DNA of 64,000 nucleotides from SG8-41 sp963699525 (GCA_963699525.1 CAVOUI010000018.1:62001-126000), one strand, 5' to 3'. Shown: positions 8,371 through 16,264, numbered from the stretch's first letter. Notes: generated by a model not told the origin, from the sequence alone. Program-made: numbers and translations.

Positions 8371-9105
8371 ATGGAGAAAGTGACGGTCGCCGCGCTCCAC
8401 GGGATGAAGCGTGAGGGGCGGAAGATCGTCGGCGTGGTCGCCTACGATTACCCCACGGCACAGATCGCCGACCGCGCGGGCGTGGATCTCATCTCCGTCG
8501 GGGATTCGGTTGGCGCCAACCTGTGGGGCCAGCCCACGGAGGCGGAAGTCACGCTGGATGAAATGCTGCTTGCATGCAAGGCGGTCGCGCGCGGCGCAGC
8601 GCGCGCGCTCGTCTCCTGCGACATACCTCATGGGCCCGTACAAGCCGGAACGCAGCACGCGGTGAGCGCTGCCGTCCGCCTTGCGAAAGCGGGTGGGGCC
8701 GGCATGGTCAAGATCTTCGGCACGCCCGAGACCGTGCGCGCCATCGTTCACGCCGGAATTCCCGTCTTTGCCGAGTTCCACGGGGGAAAGGACGTTCCCA
8801 CCGCGAAGCTCGTGGAGGACGCGAAGCGGCTGGAAGAGGCAGGCGCCGCGCTGCTCGATTTTCGGCACTCCGGGCCCGAGGCGGGCGCGGCGGTGGCGAA
8901 GGCCGTCAAGATCCCGGTCGTCGGCGGGCTCGGAGGCGGCCCCTGGCTCGACGGGCGGGTGCGGCTTGCCCACACCGCTATCGGCTACGGGGCGAAATGG
9001 ATCGATTCGACTGCGGAGACCTACGCGAACACCGCCCGGTTGAGCCTCCAGGCGTTCACCCAGTTGATCGCCGACGTGCGCGCCGGACGCCAGATCAAGG
9101 GCTGA
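8371..9105 (+). CDS. Divergent PanB-like protein (ketopantoate hydroxymethyltransferase family)
   Basis: The 244 residues align by eye with PanB: VVAYDYPTAQIADRAGVDLISVGDS at the start, SCDIPHGP and GMVKI in the middle. The Mg-binding Asp of GDS, the Asp of SCDIP and the Lys of MVKI are kept. The Glu that follows in true PanB (MVKIEG) is Phe here, and the catalytic-Glu segment (LECV) reads LLDFRHSG. It is about 20 residues shorter than typical PanB. It probably does not make ketopantoate; a C-C lyase or transferase role in the surrounding catabolic cluster is a guess. The start at 8371 lies 8 bases after the preceding stop. Confidence 0.6.
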   Translation: MEKVTVAALHGMKREGRKIVGVVAYDYPTAQIADRAGVDLISVGDSVGANLWGQPTEAEVTLDEMLLACKAVARGAARALVSCDIPHGPVQAGTQHAVSAAVRLAKAGGAGMVKIFGTPETVRAIVHAGIPVFAEFHGGKDVPTAKLVEDAKRLEEAGAALLDFRHSGPEAGAAVAKAVKIPVVGGLGGGPWLDGRVRLAHTAIGYGAKWIDSTAETYANTARLSLQAFTQLIADVRAGRQIKG

Positions 9106-9108
9106 GGC

Positions 9109-9966
9109 ATGGCGACTGCGGTCATCGACGGCATTGTCACCCGCTACGAAGTGGTCGGCTCCGGGCCGCCGCTACTGATGTTCTCGCCTGGAGGTTTCGA
9201 CGGGGTTCTCGAGAAGTGGAGGTCGACCGGGACTTACGCCAAGACCCGGCTCATGGACCACTTGCCGAAAAAATACTCCTGCATCGTCTTCGATCGGCGC
9301 GAGACCGGCCAGTCGGGGGGTCGCGTCGAGCGCGTGACCTGGGCCGATTACGCGGCGCAGGGCAGGGGACTGCTCGAGCACCTGAAAATTCCGCGAGCGC
9401 ACCTGATGGGCGGCTGCATGGGGTGCTCGCCCGTTCTGTCGCTGGGCGTTTCTCATCCGGAGATCGCGCTGAGCCTTGTGCTGTGGTGGCCCGTGGGTGG
9501 TCCGAAGTACCGGATCAATGGCCAGAGCCGGTTCGCGCAGCACCTCGCATTCGTCCAGCAGCACGGCTTGGCGGAGGTGGTCGCGCTCGCAACCAGCGCG
9601 GGCAAGAGTTTCAACGAGGATCCCCGGGGCGGGCCATGGGCCTCGGTCATCCGGCTCGATCGCGCCTTCGCCGAGTCCTACGCGAAGCAGGACGTCGAGA
9701 AGTACAAGCTCGTCGTCGCTGGCATGGCGCGCGCGCTGATGGATCGCGACACCGCCCCTGGCGCCGAGCCCGAGGATCTGATGCGCCTCGAAATCCCGGC
9801 ACTCATTGTTCCCGGCCGCGATCCCTCGCACGCGACCTCGGCCGCGCGGTATCTGGAAGAGTGCCTGCCGAGGTCGGAATACTGGGACGTTCGTCCCGAG
9901 GGCCAGACCGCGGACACCGCGCCGGCGCGGCTGCTCCAGTTCCTGGACCGCGTTTCGGCTCGATAA
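9109..9966 (+). CDS. Alpha/beta hydrolase with Cys at the nucleophile elbow
   Basis: The 285-residue alpha/beta-hydrolase fold protein opens with VGSGPPLLMFSPGG, a possible oxyanion region, followed by FDRRETGQSGG. The nucleophile elbow, normally G-x-S-x-G, reads GGCMGCS near residue 104-110, with Cys instead of Ser. The acid position is likely the Asp in VPGRDPSH, but no His is present in the last 35 residues, where the catalytic His is expected. It might therefore be an enzyme with a cysteine nucleophile or an inactive fold member. It starts three bases after the PanB-like stop, so the two are co-transcribed. Confidence 0.7.
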   Translation: MATAVIDGIVTRYEVVGSGPPLLMFSPGGFDGVLEKWRSTGTYAKTRLMDHLPKKYSCIVFDRRETGQSGGRVERVTWADYAAQGRGLLEHLKIPRAHLMGGCMGCSPVLSLGVSHPEIALSLVLWWPVGGPKYRINGQSRFAQHLAFVQQHGLAEVVALATSAGKSFNEDPRGGPWASVIRLDRAFAESYAKQDVEKYKLVVAGMARALMDRDTAPGAEPEDLMRLEIPALIVPGRDPSHATSAARYLEECLPRSEYWDVRPEGQTADTAPARLLQFLDRVSAR

Positions 9967-10040
9967 AAGGTGTCAGGAACCTTTTCCGCGCGAATGGCGC
10001 GAGCAGGCTTCAGCAGATAAAGGTTCCTGACACCTTTTTT
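9965..10040. repeat. Dispersed inverted-repeat element, copy 1
   Basis: Two arms of about 20 bases face each other: AAAGGTGTCAGGAACCTTT (from 9966) and AAAGGTTCCTGACACCTTT (from 10019). Between them lies a smaller CGCGC/GCGCG hairpin. The right arm runs into a T-tract, so the element could end transcripts of the alpha/beta hydrolase. Copies occur at 29415-29495 and, as one arm, at 50892-50911. No transposase gene accompanies it; a RAYT/REP-like or other non-autonomous element is possible. Confidence 0.8.
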
Positions 10041-10053
10041 CCCGAAATTCCGC

Positions 10054-10059
10054 TAGTAT
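10054..10059 (+). promoter_or_regulatory. Candidate -10 box (TAGTAT)
   Basis: TAGTAT lies 35 bases before the methyltransferase start and directly behind the inverted-repeat element. The same box precedes the Liv receptor gene at 17555. No clear -35 is seen at normal spacing. Confidence 0.3.
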
Positions 10060-10093
10060 TTCTACCCCTGATCCACTTGCACAGGAGACTCGC

Positions 10094-10948
10094 TTGGACC
10101 TTTCGCGTCAGGTAATTCGCGTGTTGCTCGCGTCGTGCCTCGTTTCGTTTGCCGCAACCGCGGCGCTGGCCCAGGAAGTGAAGCAGCCGTTCGAGCCCGT
10201 CGAGGGCCAGGCGGGCAAGGATGTCGTGTGGGTGCCCACGCCGCACGTCCTGGTCGAGAAGATGCTGGACATGGCGGGCGTGACGCCGAAGGACTTCGTC
10301 ATGGATCTCGGCTCGGGCGACGGGCGCAACATCATCGCCGCCGCGAAGCGCGGGGCCCGCGCGCGGGGCGTGGAATGGAACCAGGACATGATCGACCTGT
10401 CGCGGCGCATCGCGGCAAAGGAAGGCGTTGCCGAGAAGGCCGAGTTCGTGCAGGGCGACATGTACGAGGCCGACGTCTCGCAGGCGACGGTGCTCGCCCT
10501 CTTTCTGCTCACCGAGAACCTCAACAGGATGGTGCCGAAGTTCCTGGAGATGAAGCCGGGCTCCCGCATCGTCGTGAACGGATTCACGATCGACGACTGG
10601 AACTACGACGAGACCGGCAGGGCGGACGGTGAGTGCGGGAGCTGGTGCACCGCCTACCTGTATATCGTCCCGGCCAAGGTGACGGGCGCCTGGCGCTTGC
10701 CGGAAGGAACGTTGAGGCTCGAGCAGAAATTCCAGGAACTCACCGGCACGCTCGTTTCGGGCGGCGTTTCCACGCCGATTGCAAAGGGCCGCTTGCGCGG
10801 GGACCGGATCAGCTTCACCGTTCGCGGCATCGAGTACGACGGGCGCGTGGCCGGCGACACGATGAGCGGCGACTTGAAGGGCAGCGCGACCGGCGCCTGG
10901 ACGGCGACGCGCAAGACCGGGGGTCAGAGGTTGTCTTTGCGCAACTGA
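10094..10948 (+). CDS. Exported SAM-dependent methyltransferase-like protein
   Basis: The 284-residue protein starts at TTG with AGGAG seven bases upstream. A signal peptide ends near ALAQ (residue 26). The class I methyltransferase motif VMDLGSGDGRN follows near residue 69-79, then an acidic strand-two end (GVEWNQDMIDL), so SAM binding is plausible. A methyltransferase fold behind a signal peptide is unusual because SAM is cytoplasmic; the same arrangement recurs in related proteobacterial proteins, as far as I recall. The second half, rich in beta structure, is not recognised. It lies 40 bases upstream of a Bug receptor gene. Confidence 0.65.
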   Translation: MDLSRQVIRVLLASCLVSFAATAALAQEVKQPFEPVEGQAGKDVVWVPTPHVLVEKMLDMAGVTPKDFVMDLGSGDGRNIIAAAKRGARARGVEWNQDMIDLSRRIAAKEGVAEKAEFVQGDMYEADVSQATVLALFLLTENLNRMVPKFLEMKPGSRIVVNGFTIDDWNYDETGRADGECGSWCTAYLYIVPAKVTGAWRLPEGTLRLEQKFQELTGTLVSGGVSTPIAKGRLRGDRISFTVRGIEYDGRVAGDTMSGDLKGSATGAWTATRKTGGQRLSLRN

Positions 10949-10988
10949 CCCCGGGAACCACGGTTTGACCAGGAAACGAGGAGGCAGC

Positions 10989-11957
10989 ATGAAAACGAGA
11001 ATGTTGAGTTGGGCGGTCATGGCATGGGTGGCATTGGCAGTGGCGGCGCACGCCGCCCAACCGGCGTATCCGGCAAAGCCGATCCGGCTCATCATCGGCA
11101 GCGCGCCGGGCTCCGGGCCCGACATCATCGCGCGGTTGCTCGCCGATCACCTCTACGGCGTATGGGGACAGCGGGTCGTGGTCGATTCCCGGCCCGGCGT
11201 GGCCGGCATCATCAGCGCCGAGCTGGCGTTGCGCGCGGAGCGGGACGGCTACACATGGATGATGCTGACGTCCCAGCTTTTCGTTGCGACCTCGGTCTAC
11301 CCCGATCTCAAGTTCAATCTCGACAAGGATTTCTCTTCGGTCAGCCTGATCGGAACGGTGCCGTTCGTCCAGATGGTCAATCCCCAGGTGCCGGCGAAAA
11401 CCATACCCGAGCTGATCGCGCTCGCAAAGAAGTCGCCGGGTAAGCTGCGCTACGGCTCGGCCGGAGCGGGTGCCTCGGAGCATCTTTGCGGGGTCATGTT
11501 CACGCGCCTGACCGGCACCGACATGCTGCACGTGCCCTACAAGGGGATTCCGCAGGCCATCGTCGACACGCTGTCGAACGAGGTGCAACTCACGTACGCG
11601 GTCTATCCGGCCGCGCTGCCTCACATCCAGAGCGGAAGGCTGAGGGCGCTCGGTGTGACCACGCCGAAGCGCTCGCCAGCCCTCCCCAACGTGCCGGCAA
11701 TCGCGGAAGTGGTCCCCGGTTACGCCATGTTCGGCTGGTACAGCATCGTCGCTCCAACCGGAACGCCGGACGCGGTGCTGAACAAGGTGGACGCCGAAGT
11801 GGTGAAAGCGGCCAAGGAGCCGGCATTCGGCGAGAAACTCAAAGTTCTGGGAATCGACATGGTCGGCGGCGGGCGCAAGGAACTCGATTCATTTCGCAGC
11901 GCGGAAAGGAATCGCATCACCGAACTGGTAAAGGCCGCGGGCGTGGAGATCAAGTAG
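10989..11957 (+). CDS. Bug/TctC-family periplasmic solute receptor
   Basis: This 322-residue receptor has a signal peptide ending near AAHA. The family signature follows: YPAKPIRLIIGSAPGSGPDIIARLLADHL at the mature N terminus, where a strand-turn-helix grips a carboxylate group. Bug receptors serve tripartite tricarboxylate transporters, although many are orphans; no TctA or TctB is nearby. The start at 10989 is preferred over one 24 bases upstream because GAGGAGGC precedes it. Ligand unknown; the catabolic setting suggests an aromatic or dicarboxylic acid. Confidence 0.85.
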   Translation: MKTRMLSWAVMAWVALAVAAHAAQPAYPAKPIRLIIGSAPGSGPDIIARLLADHLYGVWGQRVVVDSRPGVAGIISAELALRAERDGYTWMMLTSQLFVATSVYPDLKFNLDKDFSSVSLIGTVPFVQMVNPQVPAKTIPELIALAKKSPGKLRYGSAGAGASEHLCGVMFTRLTGTDMLHVPYKGIPQAIVDTLSNEVQLTYAVYPAALPHIQSGRLRALGVTTPKRSPALPNVPAIAEVVPGYAMFGWYSIVAPTGTPDAVLNKVDAEVVKAAKEPAFGEKLKVLGIDMVGGGRKELDSFRSAERNRITELVKAAGVEIK

Positions 11958-11958
11958 A

Positions 11959-12000
11959 GGGATGAGTGATGAGGGCGGAGGGATGAGGAATGAGGGTGGA
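11959..12000. repeat. Degenerate heptamer array (GGGATGA type)
   Basis: Six consecutive seven-base units: GGGATGA, GTGATGA, GGGCGGA, GGGATGA, GGAATGA, GGGTGGA. The array begins right after the Bug receptor stop and runs into the 5' end of the next frame. Its reverse complement, TCATCCC, makes the perfect array inside tilS at 35682-35709. Confidence 0.75.
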
Positions 12001-12582
12001 GCCACGACGAACCGCCTGGATTGTTTCCGTACATTCTTCTGCGCAATGATCTTCGCGGTCGGCTTGGCGGGCACTAGCACGCGTGCAGCCGACAGCGGGA
12101 ATCCGATCGTCGTCAACACCGTTCCCCTCACCGCGGACACGGTGCAGACGCTCCAGCGCATCTACCCGGTGCCGATCCAGCCGGGCCGCTATTGGTATGA
12201 CCCCTTTTCGGGCGCGTGGGGTCAGGAGGGCGGGCCGATCGCCGGGCAGATGATGCCGGGGCTGAGGCTCGGCGGCCCCCTGCGCGCCGATGCGTCTCAG
12301 GGCAACTCGGGAGTGTTCATCAACGGGCGCCAGCTCACGCTCGGCGAGAAGACCTACATCGAGCAGTCCTGCCGGACACCGGTGCAGCCCGCACGCTACT
12401 GGGTCAATCCCTACGGAATCGGCGGCTTCGAGGGCGGCCCGCCGTCCTTCAACCTGGCGTTGTGCGCGGGAGCGGGCGGGCAGAGCCGCGGCGGCGGCTC
12501 GAGCACACGGACCTTCTGCGACCCGGACGGCTCGTGCCGGTCGTCGGGCCTGTGGGGCTCGATCCTGACCGTCCCGCGCTGA
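11962..12582 (+). CDS. Exported protein of unknown function
   Basis: Not recognised. The frame gives up to 206 residues. A hydrophobic segment (FFCAMIFAVGLAG) ends near TRAADS and looks like a signal peptide. The mature part holds two similar blocks, each with PVPIQPGRYWYDPFSGAWG-like and PVQPARYWVNPYGIGGFEGGP-like sequence, suggesting an internal duplication of about 40-60 residues. It closes with a Ser/Gly/Arg-rich tail and CDPDGSC. The first 13 codons lie in a heptamer repeat, so the real start may be the ATG at 11983 or 12046. It lies five bases behind the Bug gene. Confidence 0.5.
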   Translation: MSDEGGGMRNEGGATTNRLDCFRTFFCAMIFAVGLAGTSTRAADSGNPIVVNTVPLTADTVQTLQRIYPVPIQPGRYWYDPFSGAWGQEGGPIAGQMMPGLRLGGPLRADASQGNSGVFINGRQLTLGEKTYIEQSCRTPVQPARYWVNPYGIGGFEGGPPSFNLALCAGAGGQSRGGGSSTRTFCDPDGSCRSSGLWGSILTVPR

Positions 12583-12588
12583 GGGCAG

Positions 12589-12611
12589 AAAAAAGCCGCC
12601 TTGCGGCGGCT
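12589..12611 (-). terminator. Intrinsic terminator after the DUF1080 genes
   Basis: On the minus strand a 7-bp stem AGCCGCC/GGCGGCT with a four-base loop is followed by six T. It lies 15 bases past the stop of the DUF1080 gene at 12626. It also faces the plus-strand gene ending at 12582. Confidence 0.75.
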
Positions 12612-12625
12612 CGTGAGGTGCCCGG

Positions 12626-13240
12626 CTACAGCGGCTTGATCTCCAGCTTGCGGTACTTGATGACACCGCCGGGCTCCTTGCCGTGACTGCCAAACTGGAG
12701 CGCGATCGGGCCGCTCGCGAGCTTGCTATCCGTTCCTTCCGCGGTGCGCACGCCGTTAAGCATTAGCGTAATTTGCGTGCCTTTGACCGTGATCTCGTAA
12801 GTGCTCCATTTGCCGCCGGCCTTGAGCATGGGTGAGGCTTTCGTAATGTGCTGGATCGCTCCCGTGCCGAAACTCGGGTCGGCGCGCTCGTCGTAGATAT
12901 TCGCCTCATAGCAGCTCTTGTCGGTGATAACGGCGGGATTGGCGCACCGCATGTAGATGCCGCTATTGGCGTTGAGACCGGCCCAGAACTCGGCTTTGAG
13001 CTGGAAGTCCTTGTAGGAATTCTTTGTAACCAGGAAACCGCCCTTGCCCTTGTCGGCGACAATGGCGCCGTCCTCGGCGCGCCAGTTGGCGTCGCCGACG
13101 CGATTGAAGTTATCCAGGCCCTTGTCGCCGTCGATGAGCGTCACCCATCCCGTGCCCAGCATGTCGGACATCTGCGCGCAGCCGAAAGCGGTGAGTGCGG
13201 CGGCAAGCAGCCCTGAAGTGATGATAGATACACTTTTCAT
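12626..13240 (-). CDS. DUF1080-family lipoprotein, copy 2
   Basis: The 204-residue protein has a signal peptide with the cysteine of a lipobox-like site in ALTAFGCAQ. A single DUF1080 (3-keto-disaccharide hydrolase / LamG-like jelly-roll) domain follows: NFNRVGDANWRAEDGAIVADKGKGG, then NSGIYMRC and the C-terminal GPIALQFGSHG. DUF1080 proteins are thought to bind or hydrolyse sugars; nothing here fixes a substrate. The N-terminal half is nearly identical to the neighbouring gene, while the C-terminal half has diverged. The start at 13240 is chosen so that MKSV opens the signal peptide. Confidence 0.78.
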   Translation of the reverse strand: MKSVSIITSGLLAAALTAFGCAQMSDMLGTGWVTLIDGDKGLDNFNRVGDANWRAEDGAIVADKGKGGFLVTKNSYKDFQLKAEFWAGLNANSGIYMRCANPAVITDKSCYEANIYDERADPSFGTGAIQHITKASPMLKAGGKWSTYEITVKGTQITLMLNGVRTAEGTDSKLASGPIALQFGSHGKEPGGVIKYRKLEIKPL

Positions 13241-13274
13241 CGTGATTTCCCTTCGCACTGGTCAATAGCGCGAC

Positions 13275-13298
13275 GCGGCCGCCTCATCCGGCGGCCGC
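13275..13298. repeat. Strong hairpin between the two DUF1080 genes
   Basis: GCGGCCGCC and GGCGGCCGC form a perfect nine-bp stem with a six-base loop. There is no T-tract, so it may lower rather than stop read-through between the tandem genes, or protect an RNA end. Confidence 0.6.
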
Positions 13299-13313
13299 AT
13301 CTCTGCCCGCTGT

Positions 13314-13937
13314 CTACAGTTCCTTCACCTGCACCTTACGCCACTTGATCGGGCCGCCGGGGGCGCCTTTGGCGCCGCTGCCGAACTGGAGGGAGAAGGG
13401 CCCCTGCGCGAACTTGCTGTTCTCGACGTTGACGGTCTGGACCCCGTTCAGCACCACGGTCAGCTGCGAGCCCTTGGCGGTGATCTCATAGGTATTCCAC
13501 TTGCCCCCGGCCTTGTAGACGATGGGTACCGGAACCTTGGCAACATCGACGATGGCCCCCGTGGCGTACGTCGGGTCGGGGCGCGTATCCCAGATATTCA
13601 CTTCGTAGGCGGTGACTGCAGCGGGTTTGTTGGGATCCGAAATGCGGATGAAGATGCCGCTGTTCGTGTTGGACTCCGCGTAGAACTCGGCCTTGATCTG
13701 GAAGTCCTTGTAGGACTTCTTGGTGACCAGATGGCCGCCCTTGCCCTTGTCGGCCACGATGGCGCCACCCTCGGCCCGCCAGTTGGCGTCGCCGACGCGG
13801 TTGAAGTTATCCAAACCCTTGTCGCCGTCAATGAGCGTGTCCCATCCCGTGCCCAGCATGTCGGACATCTGCGCGCATCCGAATGCGGTTAAAGCGGCAA
13901 CCAGCATTGTTGAAGTGATGACGGACAGGCGTTTCAT
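13314..13937 (-). CDS. DUF1080-family lipoprotein, copy 1
   Basis: A 207-residue paralogue of the gene at 12626-13240, upstream of it in the same direction. It shares the ALTAFGCAQMSDMLGTGW signal and lipobox region and the NFNRVGDANWRAE block. It differs downstream: NSGIFIRISDP and the C-terminal GPFSLQFGSGAKG. The start at 13937 has GGGAGGAG upstream. The pair shows a local duplication; the strong 5' similarity and weaker 3' similarity suggest either constraint on the export signal or gene conversion. Confidence 0.78.
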   Translation of the reverse strand: MKRLSVITSTMLVAALTAFGCAQMSDMLGTGWDTLIDGDKGLDNFNRVGDANWRAEGGAIVADKGKGGHLVTKKSYKDFQIKAEFYAESNTNSGIFIRISDPNKPAAVTAYEVNIWDTRPDPTYATGAIVDVAKVPVPIVYKAGGKWNTYEITAKGSQLTVVLNGVQTVNVENSKFAQGPFSLQFGSGAKGAPGGPIKWRKVQVKEL

Positions 13938-14083
13938 TTTGACTCCTCCCTGGGTTGTTGATGACTGCGAATCGCTAGAATGGCCCCCTTGCGGCTGACC
14001 GTCAAGAAGCCGAGTTCGCCGGCGTCCATCCCAAATAGGAAGGCAGGCGCGATGCATGAGAAAATCAGCCCCTCACCCCTTCC

Positions 14084-14104
14084 CCCTCTCCCGAGGGGAG
14101 AGGG
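14084..14104. repeat. Palindromic hairpin CCCTCTCCC/GGGAGAGGG
   Basis: A nine-bp perfect stem with a three-base loop (GAG), preceded by a C-rich run (CCCCTCACCCCTTCC). Hairpins of this composition are common intergenic repeats in proteobacteria, from memory. Here it lies just upstream of the alcohol dehydrogenase ribosome site. Confidence 0.55.
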
Positions 14105-14127
14105 TAACAGGATAGGAGATGATCGCC

Positions 14128-15237
14128 GTGACGGAGAAAGTGCAAGCGGCCGTGCGGACCGGCCCGAGCCGGACCGAATTCCGCGAGTTTCCGATGCCGG
14201 ACATCCCGGCGGACGGCGCGCTCCTCAAGATGGAGGTCGCCGGGATCTGCGGCACCGACGTCAAGCTCTACGCCCATCCGCCGACGGCGAGCCCGGTGAT
14301 CATGGGCCACGAAAACATCGGCACGATCGCCAAGGCGGGGCGCGAGTTCACCCGGCGCAAGGGCTTCAAGGAGGGGGACCTGGTGTTCGTCGAGCACTAC
14401 GTCATGTGCGGCAAGTGCGAGTGGTGCCATCTCGGCCAATACCGTCACTGCGAAAACACGGACTGGCGCAAGAATCCCGACGCCATCCGCTACGGCTACA
14501 CCTCCGCCGAGAAGGCGCCGCACCTGTGGGGCGGCTTCGCCCAGTACGTGTACCTGCCGTGGAACGCCGTCGTGCACCACGTGCCGAAGGGCGTGACGCC
14601 GGAGCTCGCGGGCCTGGTGACCCCCATGGCGAATGGCGTCGAGTGGTCGCTCTTCGACGGTGGCGTGGGTTACAACTCCACGGTTCTCATCCAGGGCCCC
14701 GGCCAGCAGGGGCTCTCTCAGACCGTGATCTGCAAGCAGGCGGGCGCCTCTCTCATCATCGTCACGGGCACGTCAAGAGACGCCGCACGAATGAGGGTGG
14801 CGAAAGAACTCGGCGCCGACTGCGTGATCGACGTGCAGAAGGAGGACCCGCTCGCGCGCATCCTCGAGGTTACCGGCGGCAAGGGCGTGGACGTCGCGCT
14901 CGACTGCACGGCAGGCGCGGGGACGACGCCGATTCTCCTGGGCGTGGATGCGCTGAAGCGCAAGGGCGGCACGATCGTGGTCCAGGGAGAACTGAAGGAG
15001 TTCCCGAATTTCCCGCTCGAGAAAGTGACGGTCAAGTTCATCACGATCAAGAGCGCGCGCGGCCACAGCTACAAGGCGTGCGAGCTTGCCCTCGCCCAGC
15101 TCGCATCGAAGCGCTTTCCGCTCGAGAAGGTCACCACGCACAAGTTCGGCCTCAAGGATGTGGATCTCGCCATCCGCTCGGTGGGCGGGAAGGGCGTGCC
15201 GGACGTCATCCACGCGTCGCTGCTGCCGTGGCAGTAA
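14128..15237 (+). CDS. Zinc-dependent medium-chain alcohol dehydrogenase
   Basis: The product has 369 residues. The catalytic zinc site is shown by GICGTDVK near residue 38-45 and GHEN near 64. A structural zinc loop follows: CGKCEWCHLGQYRHC, with four cysteines. The nucleotide-binding stretch IQGPGQQGLSQ is near residue 190-200 in place of the usual GxGxxG. GTG at 14128 is preferred because AGGAG ends nine bases upstream; the ATG at 14119 abuts that ribosome site. It probably oxidises an alcohol or diol in the surrounding pathway. It ends four bases before the PanE-like gene. Confidence 0.8.
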   Translation: MTEKVQAAVRTGPSRTEFREFPMPDIPADGALLKMEVAGICGTDVKLYAHPPTASPVIMGHENIGTIAKAGREFTRRKGFKEGDLVFVEHYVMCGKCEWCHLGQYRHCENTDWRKNPDAIRYGYTSAEKAPHLWGGFAQYVYLPWNAVVHHVPKGVTPELAGLVTPMANGVEWSLFDGGVGYNSTVLIQGPGQQGLSQTVICKQAGASLIIVTGTSRDAARMRVAKELGADCVIDVQKEDPLARILEVTGGKGVDVALDCTAGAGTTPILLGVDALKRKGGTIVVQGELKEFPNFPLEKVTVKFITIKSARGHSYKACELALAQLASKRFPLEKVTTHKFGLKDVDLAIRSVGGKGVPDVIHASLLPWQ

Positions 15238-15241
15238 GCTG

Positions 15242-16264
15242 ATGCGCATACTGGTATTCGGTGCCGGGGCGGTCGGCGGATACGCCGGCGGCATCCTCGC
15301 GGCGGCGGGAGCCGACGTCACGCTGGTCGCGCGCGGTGCGCAGCACGATGCGCTCGCGAGGAGGGGCCTCATCCTCGAGGGTCCGAAGAGCGGTCGCCCT
15401 GATCCGATCCGCGTCCGGGTGTGCCGGCCGGGCGAAGAGAAGCCGCCCTACGACCTCATTTTCGTCGGCCTGAAATCGCACCAGATCGCAGGCGCCGCCG
15501 CGCACATGGTGAGCCTGCTCGCGCGCGACGGCATGATGCTCCTCGGGCAGAACGGGCTGCCGTACTGGTATTTCGAAAAGCTCGATTCGCCGCTGCGCGG
15601 CTCGCGGCTCGAGTCGGTGGATCCCGGAGGGGTGCTCGCGCGCACGATTCCGATCGACGCGGTGATCGGCGGCGTCATGAACAAGCCCGCCGACCTCGTG
15701 GAGCCGGGCCGCATCCGCCTTGCAGACCAGGCGACCGACCGCCTCGTGATCGGCGAGCTCGACAACCGCATGACGCCGCGGCTGGCCGCGATCAAGGCCG
15801 TCATCGAGCCCGGCGGCTGGCCGGTGGCGGTGACCGACAACATCCGCGCCGTGAAATGGCGGAAGCTGATGTCGAATGGCGCGTTCAATCCGCTCGCGGC
15901 GATTACCCAGTCGACGCACCGCCAGATCGGAGACTTCGAGCCGACCCGGCGCGTCGCGCGGTTGATGGTCGATGAAATCATTGCGGTGGCGGCTTCGGTC
16001 GGCATCAAGCTGGATATGACGGCCGACCAGATGATCGACGACGTGCGGAAGAGGGTGGGAATCCTGTCCTCGACACTGCAGGACGTGCGCTTCGGCCGCG
16101 AGCTGGAATTGGGCGCCCTCATCGATGCCATCATCGACGTCGGTCGCCTGACGCGCGTCGCTACTCCGTATCTGGAGGTCGCTTCCGCCTGCGCCGGGCT
16201 GCTCAACCAGCACATCATCGAGGACCGCGTCGCGTTCGCTCCCACCGCCGTGAAAACGGCGTGA
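15242..16264 (+). CDS. 2-dehydropantoate 2-reductase (PanE/ApbA) family protein
   Basis: The 340-residue protein has an N-terminal NADP-binding motif, MRILVFGAGAVGGYAGG. The family lysine is in VKWRKLMSNGAFNPLAAIT near residue 205. QNGLPYWYFEK near 103 marks a subgroup common in Burkholderiales that often lies in catabolic clusters. Known PanE reduces ketopantoate for vitamin B5 synthesis. This copy sits with an alcohol dehydrogenase and no pantothenate genes, so it may act on a different 2-oxo acid. Confidence 0.75.
   Translation: MRILVFGAGAVGGYAGGILAAAGADVTLVARGAQHDALARRGLILEGPKSGRPDPIRVRVCRPGEEKPPYDLIFVGLKSHQIAGAAAHMVSLLARDGMMLLGQNGLPYWYFEKLDSPLRGSRLESVDPGGVLARTIPIDAVIGGVMNKPADLVEPGRIRLADQATDRLVIGELDNRMTPRLAAIKAVIEPGGWPVAVTDNIRAVKWRKLMSNGAFNPLAAITQSTHRQIGDFEPTRRVARLMVDEIIAVAASVGIKLDMTADQMIDDVRKRVGILSSTLQDVRFGRELELGALIDAIIDVGRLTRVATPYLEVASACAGLLNQHIIEDRVAFAPTAVKTA

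Noticed and set aside
10027..10059. CTGACA of the repeat arm as a -35 for the TAGTAT box
   Set aside because: The spacing is 21 bases, too long for a normal sigma-70 promoter.
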